DNA of 64,000 bases. Origin: Arthrobacter crystallopoietes (lineage in GTDB: Bacteria > Actinomycetota > Actinomycetes > Actinomycetales > Micrococcaceae). Below are positions 19,168-28,781 of the stretch, piece by piece (position 1 is the first letter of the stretch; every line of letters begins with the position of its first letter). Location of the stretch: NCBI RefSeq assembly GCF_002849715.1, contig NZ_CP018863.1:4154001-4218000 (forward strand). The letters are read 5' to 3'. The position numbers were made by a program, and so were the translations under genes. The notes beneath the pieces are model-generated. The model saw nothing but the letters and a program-made list of their open reading frames with translations, ran no database searches and had not been told where the DNA came from.

Positions 19168-19805
19168 TATCTGGCCCCCGCGGCAGTCCGCCGCGCACTG
19201 CCGCTGCGCGCACCGTCCTGGCCCAGGCTGCGCAGCGTCAGCCGGAGCATGTTCGCCACATCACCCGCTGCCGCCGCTTCCGGATGCTCTGCGGCGGTGT
19301 TGTCCAGGGCCGCTCCGGCGTCCTTTTCGGTCCAGCCGAGGCCCTTGAGCGCTTCAAGTACCTGGTCTTCCCAGGCCTGCGCGGCGGGAGCGGAAGCCTC
19401 GCCAAGGGGCACGAGTTTGCCGGCAAGTTCAAGCACCATCCTGCTGGCAAGCTTTGGACCGATGCCGGGAACCTTGCTGAACGTTTTGGTGTCCCCTTCG
19501 GCAGCGGCAATCCGCAGGATTTCAGGACTGTGGACCGACAGAGCAGCCAGTCCCAGCCGGGGACCGACACCGCTGACGGAAATAAGTGTCTCGAAAACTT
19601 CCCGCTGGGAGGCGTCCTCGAAGGCATAAAGCGTCATGGAATCTTCGCGCACGATCATCGTCGTGGACAGTTCCGCCTCGCGGCCGATGTGCAGGGTTGC
19701 CAGGGTCTGCGGGGTGGCCTGGACCAGCATCCCGAACCCATTGACATCAACGACGGCGGAATTCAGGCCAACATAGCTGACGATTCCCCGCAACGAACTA
19801 ATCAT
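19167..19805 (-). CDS. ruvA: Holliday junction-binding protein RuvA
   Basis: The product (212 aa) has an OB-fold N-terminus ([13 protein letters not shown]), two HhH motifs ([17 protein letters not shown] and [19 protein letters not shown]) and a C-terminal domain III ([14 protein letters not shown]) that regulates RuvB. ATG 19805 is preceded by GGAGCG at 5-6 nt. A longer open frame reaches 20087 but runs into ruvC and is not supported. The 127-nt gap to ruvC has no recognised signal. Confidence 0.96.
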   Translation of the reverse strand: MISSLRGIVSYVGLNSAVVDVNGFGMLVQATPQTLATLHIGREAELSTTMIVREDSMTLYAFEDASQREVFETLISVSGVGPRLGLAALSVHSPEILRIAAAEGDTKTFSKVPGIGPKLASRMVLELAGKLVPLGEASAPAAQAWEDQVLEALKGLGWTEKDAGAALDNTAAEHPEAAAAGDVANMLRLTLRSLGQDGARSGSARRTAAGAR

Positions 19806-19932
19806 GTACCCGCTCCAAAACAGCTTCCAGGGGAAATCGGAGCCACTTGCCGGCATCCGTTCTTCCGAACATACGTACGAACAGCCTACGACGACGAGCC
19901 GCTGATCGCAGCACCGCCACGCCTCGTGGTGG

Positions 19933-20514
19933 TCAGCGGACCTTGCGGCGCGCCTTCGCCTCAGCCTCTGCCCACAATCGCTGGGCGGCAGTCTGCCCGG
20001 AGCCGGACTGGCCCCTCGAGCCAGCCACCGGAGCCGTGCTTCCACGCCACGCATGAGTAATGGCCAGAGCCAGGGCATCGGCGGCATCGGCCGGCGTCGG
20101 CGGCCTGTCCAGCCGCAAAATCCTCGTGACCATTTTCGTCACGGCGGTCTTGTCCGCCTGGCCATTCCCGGTTACCGCGGCCTTCACCTCCGTAGGAGTG
20201 TGCAGTGCGACGGTGATTCCGCGACGGGCAGCTGCGGCAATAACGACGCCGGAGGCCTGGGCCGTGCCCATCACGGTACTGACATTGAGCTGGCTGAATA
20301 CACGCTCGACGGCGAGTACGTCAGGCGAGTACCTGTCGAGCCACTCATCGATCGAGTTGGAAATGGCGAGGAGCCTCTGCTCAAGGGCGGTGTCCGCCCG
20401 CGTGCCTACCACCGTGACGCCGACCAGGGTCGCCCGTCGATTGGGCTCAATGTCCACCACGCCGAAACCGCACCTGGTCAGGCCCGGGTCTACTCCCAGC
20501 ACCCGCAACGTCAC
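19933..20514 (-). CDS. ruvC: Holliday junction resolvase RuvC
   Basis: The product (193 aa) is a Mg2+-dependent RNase H-fold endonuclease that cuts four-way junctions. The acidic catalytic residues are visible in [25 protein letters not shown] and [15 protein letters not shown]. The C-terminus extends about 25 Arg/Ala-rich residues past the core. GTG 20514 gives [13 protein letters not shown], the family-standard start, although the Shine-Dalgarno sequence is weak. It lies 7 nt after yebC, so coupling with yebC is likely. Confidence 0.95.
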   Translation of the reverse strand: MTLRVLGVDPGLTRCGFGVVDIEPNRRATLVGVTVVGTRADTALEQRLLAISNSIDEWLDRYSPDVLAVERVFSQLNVSTVMGTAQASGVVIAAAARRGITVALHTPTEVKAAVTGNGQADKTAVTKMVTRILRLDRPPTPADAADALALAITHAWRGSTAPVAGSRGQSGSGQTAAQRLWAEAEAKARRKVR

Positions 20515-20521
20515 AGCAGCA

Positions 20522-21283
<762 letters not shown>

Positions 21284-21285
21284 GC

Positions 21286-21951
21286 TTACGCTTCTCCTCT
21301 AACGATTCGGATAAAAAGTTCGTGGATGCGGCGCTCCCCCGTAACCTCCGGGTGGAAGGATGTCGCCAGCAAATGCCGCGAACGCACTGCGACAATTCTA
21401 GCCGTCCCGTGCAATGTATCCGTATGGGAGGCTTCCTGCGGCTCAACCTGGGCCAGGATCTCCACGCCTTCCCCCACTCGTTCCACCCACGGCGCGCGAA
21501 TGAATACGGCATGGACCGGCGCGGGCTCGGCGCCGGGCCCGGTCGCGCTGAATTCGAGTCCGCTGAAGCGCAGATCCGTTTCAAAAGACTCGCGCTGGCG
21601 GCCGAAGGCGTTCCGGCGCACCGTAATATCGAGCCCGCCCAGGGTTTGCTGGGGATTGCCCTTTAGATCAGTGGAGGGATCGGCAATCTCATCGGCAAGC
21701 ATGATCATTCCTGCGCACGATCCGTATACCGGCATGCCGTCGGCAATCCGCTTCTGCAAGGGGACGGCGAGTTCGAAGATGCGCGTGAGTTTGTCGATGG
21801 TCGTGGATTCACCGCCGGGAATCACCAGACCATCCACCGCATCGAGTTCGGCCGGGCGGCGGACCGGGACCGCGGAGGCGCCGCTGTGTTCCAGAGCCGC
21901 GATGTGTTCGCGGACATCTCCCTGCAGGGCAAGTACACCAATGTTGACCAA
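21286..21951 (-). CDS. pdxT: Pyridoxal 5'-phosphate synthase glutaminase subunit PdxT
   Basis: The product (221 aa) is a class I amidotransferase that supplies ammonia to PdxS. The nucleophile Cys is in [10 protein letters not shown] (C79), the His-Glu pair is in SFHPEVTGE near the C-terminus, and the oxyanion loop is [15 protein letters not shown] 21951 is preferred because CGAGGAA precedes it by about 7 nt and it gives the canonical start [16 protein letters not shown] 21975 adds 8 residues and is possible. It is coupled to yebC downstream. Its partner pdxS is about 7 kb away at 28782-29696 rather than adjacent. Confidence 0.93.
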   Translation of the reverse strand: MVNIGVLALQGDVREHIAALEHSGASAVPVRRPAELDAVDGLVIPGGESTTIDKLTRIFELAVPLQKRIADGMPVYGSCAGMIMLADEIADPSTDLKGNPQQTLGGLDITVRRNAFGRQRESFETDLRFSGLEFSATGPGAEPAPVHAVFIRAPWVERVGEGVEILAQVEPQEASHTDTLHGTARIVAVRSRHLLATSFHPEVTGERRIHELFIRIVRGEA

Positions 21952-22082
21952 CGGCTGATTCCTCGGGTTTCTCATCAGGGGCCGGAACTTGAGCGGCCGC
22001 TGCAAAAACAGTAACGCCAACCCTTGGTCCAGCGCTAAATAGGCCGGCGCACAATCGTCCCCGAAAGGTCATAGGCCTCTTG

Positions 22083-22088
22083 TATAGT
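22083..22088 (+). promoter_or_regulatory. -10 element for probable leaderless murT transcript
   Basis: TATAGT ends 8 nt before the murT ATG and no Shine-Dalgarno sequence lies between them. This spacing places the transcription start at or next to the A of the start codon. No good -35 is seen. Confidence 0.5.
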
Positions 22089-22096
22089 TTCTACTC

Positions 22097-23371
22097 ATGC
22101 GACACCTCCTTGCGACCCTTGCCGGAAAGGCCGTTAAGACGGTGGCGAAACTGCGCGGAGGTGGTTCCGCCCTCCCCGGCCTGGTCGCGGAGAAGATCGA
22201 TCCGAACTTCCTGCCGCGCACTCTGGGCAACCTGCCCCAGGGCGTCGTCGTCATCAGCGGCACCAACGGCAAGACCACCACTACCAAAATGGTGGTGGAA
22301 CTGCTGCAGGGCCAGGGGTTGAAAGTCTTCACCAACCGGACCGGCAGCAATTTCACCCGCGGCGTGGTCGCAGCCGTGCTGGGCGAAGCCACCATCGGCG
22401 GCAAGCTCGGCGCAGACGTTGCCGTGCTGGAGCTCGACGAGGCCCATGCGGTGCACTTCGTCAAACTCGTCGCACCGCGCTACTGCCTGCTGCTCAATGT
22501 CATGCGCGACCAGCTGGACAGGTTCGGCGAGATCGAGACCACGGCAGGGTTCCTGCGGCAGATCGCGGCGGCCACCACCGAGGCCGTGGCGCTCAACCGG
22601 GAAGATCCGCGCATTGCCGCCCTGGCCGAATCCGTTACCGCGGAGCGGGTCCATTACTTTGGCTTGGCCCCGCAGCTGCGTGCCATGTTCCCCAATGACG
22701 ATGACATGCGTTCGGGCGGCACCAGCGATATCTCCGACCTGCCCGCGGCCGACGTCGTCCTCTCCGCCTGCGAGGGTGCCTCGGCTACTTTTACGGTTGG
22801 CAGCCGCGATATTGACGCCGAGCTGAAGCTCACGGGCGTGTACAACATCTACAACGCCGCCGCCGCCTTGGCGCTGGCCCGGACCGTGGTCGGCGCGGAC
22901 GTGGATGAAGAAGCCCTGCTGGACTCGCTGGAGGCCGTCACTCCTGCCTTCGGCCGCGGCGAGAGCCTCACCGTCAATGGCAAGCCGCTGGACCTGGTGC
23001 TGGTGAAGAATCCGGCTGGATTCCGTCTAGCCCTGCGCTCGTTCCCGCCTGAAGGCTTCAGCACCATGATCGCGATCAATGACAATTATGCGGACGGGCG
23101 GGACATGTCCTGGCTGTGGGACGTGGATTTCGATTCGCTTGCCTCAGCCGGCGTTGCGGAAGTCAGCGGAGTGCGTGCCAACGACATGGCGCTGCGGCTG
23201 TTCTACGAGGACGTCCCGGTACGGCACGTGGACACGGATCTTTCGGCATCGCTGCACCGGTTCATCGCACTGGAACCGGAGGCGCCCAAACGTATTTACT
23301 GCACTTACACCGCCATGCTCGCGCTGCGCCGGGAGCTGGGGAAGCTGACCGAAGTGGAGGTGGTTTCCTAA
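22097..23371 (+). CDS. murT: Lipid II isoglutaminyl synthase, ATP-dependent subunit MurT
   Basis: The product (424 aa) is a Mur-ligase-fold protein. The ATP loop is VVISGTNGKTTTTKMVVEL (about residues 51-70), the central domain includes LNVMRDQLDRFGEIETT, and a DUF1727-type C-terminal domain contains VKNPAGFRLALRSFPP and IAINDNYADGRDMSWLWDVD. With GatD it amidates the alpha-carboxyl of D-Glu in lipid II to D-iGln at the cytoplasmic membrane face. The four-Cys zinc ribbon known in the S. aureus enzyme is not visible. The stop is directly followed by the gatD ATG. Confidence 0.93.
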   Translation: MRHLLATLAGKAVKTVAKLRGGGSALPGLVAEKIDPNFLPRTLGNLPQGVVVISGTNGKTTTTKMVVELLQGQGLKVFTNRTGSNFTRGVVAAVLGEATIGGKLGADVAVLELDEAHAVHFVKLVAPRYCLLLNVMRDQLDRFGEIETTAGFLRQIAAATTEAVALNREDPRIAALAESVTAERVHYFGLAPQLRAMFPNDDDMRSGGTSDISDLPAADVVLSACEGASATFTVGSRDIDAELKLTGVYNIYNAAAALALARTVVGADVDEEALLDSLEAVTPAFGRGESLTVNGKPLDLVLVKNPAGFRLALRSFPPEGFSTMIAINDNYADGRDMSWLWDVDFDSLASAGVAEVSGVRANDMALRLFYEDVPVRHVDTDLSASLHRFIALEPEAPKRIYCTYTAMLALRRELGKLTEVEVVS

Positions 23372-24094
23372 ATGGATGCCCCCGTGATTGACCTGCTCCA
23401 GCTGTATCCGCGCGACATGAATATCTACGGAGACTGGGGAAATGTCCTGGTCCTGCGCAAGCGCCTGCAGTTGCGGGGCTACGACGTCCGCCTGCACGAG
23501 TACAACCCGGGCGACACGTTTCCGGACCAAGTGGACCTGATTGTCGGCGGCGGCGGCCAGGATTCGGGCCAGAACAAGATCCAGGCCGATCTGCTCCAGC
23601 TCGGCGGGCGGTTGCGCGAACTCGCGGACGACGGCGTGCCCATGCTCGCCATTTGCGGGCTGTACCAGCTGTTCGGAAACTTCTTCAAGACCCACACCGG
23701 CGAGGTCATCAAGGGCATCGGCCTACTCGATGTGGACACCGTCGGCGGGCCCAAGCGGTTGATCGGCAACACCGTCCTGGAGAGCGAAGAGTTCGGCACG
23801 GTCATTGGCTATGAAAACCATAGCGGCCAGACCTACCTCAAGGGCGGGACCCAGCCGCTGGGCACGGTCACCAAGGGGGAAGGCAACAACGGCCACGACT
23901 CCACCGAGGGCGCACGCTACCGCAACGTGGTTGCCAGCTACCTGCACGGTTCGCTGCTGCCCAAGAACCCCGCGGTGGCGGATTTCCTGGTCCGCCACGC
24001 CGCACTGCGCCGCCATGGCAGCTTCGATGATGCGCCGCTGCAGATCCCGTTCGAGGAACAGGCCCGCCAAGACGCCGCAGCGCGCCCGCGCTGA
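23372..24094 (+). CDS. gatD: Lipid II isoglutaminyl synthase, glutaminase subunit GatD
   Basis: The product (240 aa) has a CobB/CobQ-like glutamine amidotransferase fold. The nucleophile Cys is at residue 95 in LAICGLYQLFG and the catalytic His is in VASYLHGSLLPKNP. It hydrolyses glutamine and passes ammonia to MurT. The ATG abuts the murT stop with no gap, so the pair forms one coupled unit. The start MDAPVIDLLQLYPRDMNIYG is family-typical. Confidence 0.93.
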   Translation: MDAPVIDLLQLYPRDMNIYGDWGNVLVLRKRLQLRGYDVRLHEYNPGDTFPDQVDLIVGGGGQDSGQNKIQADLLQLGGRLRELADDGVPMLAICGLYQLFGNFFKTHTGEVIKGIGLLDVDTVGGPKRLIGNTVLESEEFGTVIGYENHSGQTYLKGGTQPLGTVTKGEGNNGHDSTEGARYRNVVASYLHGSLLPKNPAVADFLVRHAALRRHGSFDDAPLQIPFEEQARQDAAARPR

Positions 24095-24128
24095 GCCGCA
24101 CCGGTACCCGTTAGACAGCTGCCCCGCA

Positions 24129-25472
24129 TTACCTGCCGCTGAGCAGCCACTCCTGGGCGCCGTCCTCCGCTGCGCCCATCGACTCCACGGTGTCCTTGGT
24201 CCGTTCCCGGCTTGCGGCATCGGCCTCCGGTGAAACGCACGCCGGGCCCTCTTCCAGGGCATCCGCTGCGACCGGACACCAGCGGTGCTCCGGGCCATCA
24301 AAGGTAACCGGCAGCCAGGCGAGCCGGGAAACGTCCCAGGGGCCGCCGTCGTCGTTCTGGCTGAACCGGGCGCGCACCATGAGCCCCTCGGTGTTGAGGA
24401 TGTTCGGCGTGGCATGGGCCGCGATGGCATTGCCCAGCCCGTAGACAATCCAGGTGTCCTTGTACTTCTCGATGGGCTGTACCGAGTGGCTGTGGTGCCC
24501 GTAGATCAGCGAGAACTCGCCGCTGTCCGCCAGCTCGTGCGCCACGTCCTGCTGCTGCGCGTTCGCGTAGTTAGTGTACTCATCCCCCGCGTGGACGGCG
24601 CCCAGGACGATGTCCGCGCCTTCCTCCCGGGCCTGCCTGGCTTTGGCGATCATGGCGTCCGCATCCAGCACGTCCACCTGCCACGGCTCGTCCGGCACCA
24701 GCCCGTTAAGCGCGTACGTTGCCTCGATGATTGCGACGCGGGCGGCAGGCGTATCCATGATCAGCACCTCCTCGGCATCGGTGCGGGTGCGGTAGGACCC
24801 GGTATGTTCAAGGCCTGCCTCGTCCAGCGCGTCCAGCGTCCGTTCCAGCCCCGCGGTGCCGCGGTCAATGGTGTGGTTGCTGGCCGTGGTGCAGGCGTCG
24901 TAGCCGAGCTCCGCGATGGCATTCAGGATCTGCGGGGGCGCGTTGAAGGACGGGTACGCCGCGTACGGGCCGCCGGTTTCGGCCACGGGGGTTTCCATAT
25001 GGCAGAGGGCAAGATCGCTGGTGTCCACGTAAGGTTCCTGCGCCGACAGGATCGGGCCAAAGTCCAATGGTCCACGGCCCGTTTCCTCCGCATCCTCCGC
25101 CGCCTGGTGCCAGAGGGCTTCGTGCAGCAGCAAGTCCCCGGTCATGACCACTGAGGTGCAGCGGACACCGGGACATTCCGGTCCGGCTCCGGCCGTTGTG
25201 GACGGCGATACGGACGACGACGGCGGCACCTGACTGCCGCCGTCGCTAGCCTCTTGCGCCGGGTCGGCAGAGGCAGACGGAGCAGCTGCAGCAGAAGATG
25301 CCGTGTCAACTGCCGTTCCATTGCCTGGCCCTGTGCCCGTAGCACTGCAGCCGGCGAGCAGGGCTGCTGCGGCCAGGGGCAGCACCAACCGAGGCAGCCC
25401 CTTTCCGGCCCAGTCCACATCCGCCCATTGGCGCGGACGTGTTAGGTGAACTCTTGCGCCGCTTTCTGGCAT
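24129..25472 (-). CDS. CapA-family lipoprotein (PGA_cap metallophosphatase fold)
   Basis: The product has about 447 aa from ATG 25472. The N-terminus has a hydrophobic stretch with lipobox LAAAALLAGC (Cys about 42), predicting a lipoprotein anchored outside the membrane. A Ser/Ala/Pro linker (to about 120) precedes a CapA/PgsA-like domain with MTGDLLLHEALW, ASNHTIDRGTAGLERTLDAL, VLGAVHAGDEYTN and GHHSHSVQPIEKYKDTWIVY, which match the metal-binding and conserved motifs of the family. CapA proteins take part in poly-gamma-glutamate export, but no capBC is adjacent, so the role is unknown. The start is uncertain; the frame extends to 25529 and an internal GTG also exists. Confidence 0.82.
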   Translation of the reverse strand: MPESGARVHLTRPRQWADVDWAGKGLPRLVLPLAAAALLAGCSATGTGPGNGTAVDTASSAAAAPSASADPAQEASDGGSQVPPSSSVSPSTTAGAGPECPGVRCTSVVMTGDLLLHEALWHQAAEDAEETGRGPLDFGPILSAQEPYVDTSDLALCHMETPVAETGGPYAAYPSFNAPPQILNAIAELGYDACTTASNHTIDRGTAGLERTLDALDEAGLEHTGSYRTRTDAEEVLIMDTPAARVAIIEATYALNGLVPDEPWQVDVLDADAMIAKARQAREEGADIVLGAVHAGDEYTNYANAQQQDVAHELADSGEFSLIYGHHSHSVQPIEKYKDTWIVYGLGNAIAAHATPNILNTEGLMVRARFSQNDDGGPWDVSRLAWLPVTFDGPEHRWCPVAADALEEGPACVSPEADAASRERTKDTVESMGAAEDGAQEWLLSGR

Positions 25473-25573
25473 GCCGCCAGTGTAAGCCGCGGCGGGGCCG
25501 GACCGCCGACGGCGCGTCTGTGCCGCCACTGGATGACCTCAGGAGAACCGGCGTTGCATGGCAAAGTAGTGCC

Positions 25574-27604
25574 ATGGCAAACCCGTTCCTCGCTCCCAGC
25601 ACGCTCCCCTACGAGCTGCCGGCCTTCGCCGACATCCGCGCAGAGGATTACCTGCCCGCGTTCGAGGCCGGATTCGCACAGCAGCTGACCGAAATCGAGA
25701 ACATCGCCGCGAACCCGGAACCGGCGTCCTTTGCCAACACCATGGTTGCCTTCGAGCGGTCCGGCCGGACGCTGCAGCGCGTCGCGGCGGTCCTGCGCAA
25801 CATCGCCTCCGCAGACGCGACCGAGGAGATCCGGCAACTGGAACAGACCGTGTCCCCGCGGCTCGCCAAGCACCAGGACAACATCTACCTGCATCCAGAG
25901 CTGTACCGGCGCATCATGGCGGTCGATGAAAGCGCCGAGGACCTCAACGGCGAGAATCTGCGCCTGGTGTCCGAGCTGCGCAAGCAGTTCCGCCAGGCCG
26001 GAGCCGGCCTCGAGCCCGCCGGGCAGAAGCGGCTGCGCGAGTTGAACGTGCGCTTGTCGGAACTGGCCACGGAGTATTCGCAGGAGCTCCTGGCCGCGGG
26101 GAACGCTGCCGCACTGCACGTGGCTGACCGCGCTCTTCTGGACGGGCTGCCCGAGGAGGACATCACCGCCGCGGCCGAGGCCGCCCGGGAAGCCGGATAT
26201 GACTCTGGCTGGCTGCTCACGCTGGTTCTGCCGACCGCTCAGCCCGCCCTCGAAGTGCTTACGAACCGGGAGACCCGGCGTCGGCTCTTCCAGGCCTCGG
26301 TGGGCCGCGGCGAAGACGGAAACCGGACGGTATTCCTCGCGGCACGACTGGCCGAACTGCGTGCCGAGCGCGCCGCGCTGCTCGGCTACCGGAATCACGC
26401 CGAATACGTCCTCGATTCGCAAACGGCCCCTTCGCTTGAAGCAGTGCGTCAGCTGCTCGCGCAACTGGTGCCGGCGGCAGTGGCCAACGCGCGGACGGAG
26501 GCCGGTGTCCTGGCCGCCGCGGCGGGCCACGACATCGAACCCTGGGACTGGGCCTTCTACTCCGAGCAGGTGCGGCGTCGTGACTATGACGTCGACCTGG
26601 CGCAGCTGCGTCCATACTTCGAACTCGAAAGTGTGCTCCATGGCGGCGTCTTCCACGCGGCGGAACAACTGTACGGGCTGAGCTTCGAAGCACGTCCGGA
26701 CCTGCGGGGCTACCACCCGGATATCCGGGTTTGGGAAGTCAGGAACGACGACGGCACGGGACTTGGTCTGTTCCTGGGTGACTACTATGCGCGGCCGACC
26801 AAAAATGGGGGTGCGTGGATGGATTCGTTTGTCGAACAGTCCGGCTTGCTCGGCCAGCAGGCGGTAGTTGTTAACAATCTGAACACCACCAAACCCGCCC
26901 CGGGCGAGCCGACCTTGCTCACCTTTGACCAGGTCGTGACGCTCTTCCACGAATTCGGCCATGCGCTGCATGGTTTGTTCTCCCAGGTCGGGTATCCGCG
27001 GTTCTCCGGAACCAGCGTGCCCCGCGACTTCGTCGAATACCCTTCCCAGGTCAATGAAATGTGGATGCTGTGGCCACAGATCGTGGAGGGCTATGTCCGT
27101 CACCATGTCACAGGTGCCGCCCTTCCGCCGCGGACGGTCGACAAGATCGATGCGGCGCGGCTCTGGGGCGAAGGCTTCGCCACCACCGAATATTTGGCGG
27201 CTACGCTGCTGGATCTGGCCTGGCATAGCCTGCCCGCAGGAACGCGCATCGATGATCCGCTCTCCTTCGAGAAGGATGCGCTCAAGGACGCCGGGCTCGA
27301 TCTGGACCTCATTCCGCCGCGCTACCGCAGCGGCTACTTTAAACACGTCTTCGCGGGTGGCTATGCGGCCGGCTACTACTCCTATCTCTGGAGCGAAGTG
27401 CTGGACGCGGACACCGTGATGTGGTTCCGCGAAAACGGCGGACTGAACAGGGAGAACGGAGCTCGTTTCCGGACCCACTTGCTCTCCCGGGGCAACAGCA
27501 CGGATCCGTTGAAGGCCTTCCGCGATTTCCGTGGCCGCGACGCCGAAATCGGGCCGCTGCTCGCTCGCCGCGGACTCGACGGCAACGAGCGGGCCATCAG
27601 CTAG
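25574..27604 (+). CDS. dcp: M3-family zinc metallopeptidase (peptidyl-dipeptidase Dcp-like)
   Basis: The product (676 aa) matches the usual length of Dcp/oligopeptidase A enzymes. The Zn motif is FHEFGHALHG with H459, E460 and H463, and the third ligand Glu is in the downstream segment SQVNEMWMLWPQIV. The C-terminal GGYAAGYYSYLWSEVLDAD is the conserved substrate-binding Tyr/Gly segment of M3A peptidases. It is cytosolic, with no signal peptide, and likely degrades short peptides. ATG 25574 gives MANPFLAPSTLPYELPAF, the family start. The upstream 45-codon open extension overlaps the divergent capA-like gene and is not supported. Confidence 0.93.
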   Translation: MANPFLAPSTLPYELPAFADIRAEDYLPAFEAGFAQQLTEIENIAANPEPASFANTMVAFERSGRTLQRVAAVLRNIASADATEEIRQLEQTVSPRLAKHQDNIYLHPELYRRIMAVDESAEDLNGENLRLVSELRKQFRQAGAGLEPAGQKRLRELNVRLSELATEYSQELLAAGNAAALHVADRALLDGLPEEDITAAAEAAREAGYDSGWLLTLVLPTAQPALEVLTNRETRRRLFQASVGRGEDGNRTVFLAARLAELRAERAALLGYRNHAEYVLDSQTAPSLEAVRQLLAQLVPAAVANARTEAGVLAAAAGHDIEPWDWAFYSEQVRRRDYDVDLAQLRPYFELESVLHGGVFHAAEQLYGLSFEARPDLRGYHPDIRVWEVRNDDGTGLGLFLGDYYARPTKNGGAWMDSFVEQSGLLGQQAVVVNNLNTTKPAPGEPTLLTFDQVVTLFHEFGHALHGLFSQVGYPRFSGTSVPRDFVEYPSQVNEMWMLWPQIVEGYVRHHVTGAALPPRTVDKIDAARLWGEGFATTEYLAATLLDLAWHSLPAGTRIDDPLSFEKDALKDAGLDLDLIPPRYRSGYFKHVFAGGYAAGYYSYLWSEVLDADTVMWFRENGGLNRENGARFRTHLLSRGNSTDPLKAFRDFRGRDAEIGPLLARRGLDGNERAIS

Positions 27605-27662
27605 CGGAATCTTCGACGAATAGTGCGATGCTGATTTTACGACCAACAAGGAGATACGACCC

Positions 27663-28646
27663 ATGCCTGAACCGGCCACCGCGAAGAATTCCATCACCCT
27701 TCGGTTCCTCGCTGCTCCCACGGATGTCGGTTACAGCGGGACGGTCGACGCCGGAACTGTCCTTGAGTGGATCGACAAGGCTGCCTACGCCTGTGCCGTG
27801 GGCTGGAGCAAGTCCTATTGTGTGACGGCCTATGTGGGCAACATCCACTTTGCCGATCCTGTTCTCGTCGGAGACATGGTCGAGGTTGAATCCACGATCA
27901 TCTACACCGGGCGCAGCAGCATGCACATCCAGGCCACCGTTAGCTCCGGGGATCCCAAGGGCGGCGGCGCCACGATGCGCAGTCGGTGCCTGGTGATCTT
28001 CGTAGCGGTGGGCAAGGACGGCAAATCCATTCCAGTAGAGCCCTGGATTCCCCGGACCGAGGAAGAAAAGGAACAGGAGCAGCTGGCCATCAAGCGCCTG
28101 GACATTCGCGCCGACATCGAGAAGGCGATGTCCCGGCAGGTGTACACCGATGCAGGAACAGCTCCCCGTACCGTGCTGCGCTTCCTGGCCGCCCCTTCCG
28201 ATGTGAACTGGGGCGGGAAGGTTCATGGCGGGACCGTGATGAAGTGGATCGACGAGGCCGCCTATGTTTGCGCGTCGCGGTATTGCGGCAAGGACGTTGT
28301 CGCTGTCTTTTCCGGCGGCGTGCGGTTCTACCGTCCCTTGCTGATCGGCAATGTGGTCGAAGTCGAGGCCCGGCTGGTTTACACCGGCAACAAGGGAATG
28401 CACGTCTCGGTACATGTGCGCTCGGGGGACCCGAAAACCGGCGAACTTGAGTTGACCACCTATTGCCTGACGGTCATGGTGGCACGCGACGAGACGGGCA
28501 CTGCCGTACCGATCCCGCCGTGGCATCCGGTTTCCAATGAGGACCGCGAACTGGAACAGCACGTCCGGGAGATCATCCGTATCCGCAGCCGAATCCCCGG
28601 CAACCGGCTTCCAAGCCATTTGCGGGGCAGCGCGAACGCCGACTGA
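27663..28646 (+). CDS. Double-hotdog acyl-CoA thioesterase
   Basis: The product (327 aa) has two hotdog domains in tandem, shown by an internal repeat. LRFLAAPTDVGYSGTVDAGT with VLEWIDKAAYACA in the first half corresponds to LRFLAAPSDVNWGGKVHGGT with VMKWIDEAAYVCA in the second. Each is followed by an IHFADPVLVGDMVEVE or VRFYRPLLIGNVVEVE strand. This is the arrangement of BACH/YciA-type acyl-CoA hydrolases. AAGGAG lies 8 nt upstream of ATG 27663. The substrate chain length is unknown. The gene lies between pdxT and pdxS, as a different double-hotdog thioesterase gene (tesB2) does in M. tuberculosis. Confidence 0.88.
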   Translation: MPEPATAKNSITLRFLAAPTDVGYSGTVDAGTVLEWIDKAAYACAVGWSKSYCVTAYVGNIHFADPVLVGDMVEVESTIIYTGRSSMHIQATVSSGDPKGGGATMRSRCLVIFVAVGKDGKSIPVEPWIPRTEEEKEQEQLAIKRLDIRADIEKAMSRQVYTDAGTAPRTVLRFLAAPSDVNWGGKVHGGTVMKWIDEAAYVCASRYCGKDVVAVFSGGVRFYRPLLIGNVVEVEARLVYTGNKGMHVSVHVRSGDPKTGELELTTYCLTVMVARDETGTAVPIPPWHPVSNEDRELEQHVREIIRIRSRIPGNRLPSHLRGSANAD

Positions 28647-28716
28647 CGCCGGACGGAACGGTCGTCTGCCCGATGGAACGAGGCTTCGGCCCCAACCCGC
28701 CACGGGTGTTAACGCA

Positions 28717-28756
28717 GGAAGTCCGGAACCGTTGCTTGCAGCGGTTCCGGACTTCC
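28717..28756. terminator. Bidirectional terminator, thioesterase/pdxS
   Basis: A perfect 15-bp stem, GGAAGTCCGGAACCG / CGGTTCCGGACTTCC, has a 10-nt loop and lies between two convergent genes. Confidence 0.85.
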
Positions 28757-28781
28757 GGCGTCGTTAGTTGTTCCTGATTTC

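Noticed and set aside
25439..27721. A 759-codon - strand frame opposite the M3 peptidase
   Set aside because: The + strand carries an intact HEFGH zinc peptidase. The antisense frame has no recognisable domain.
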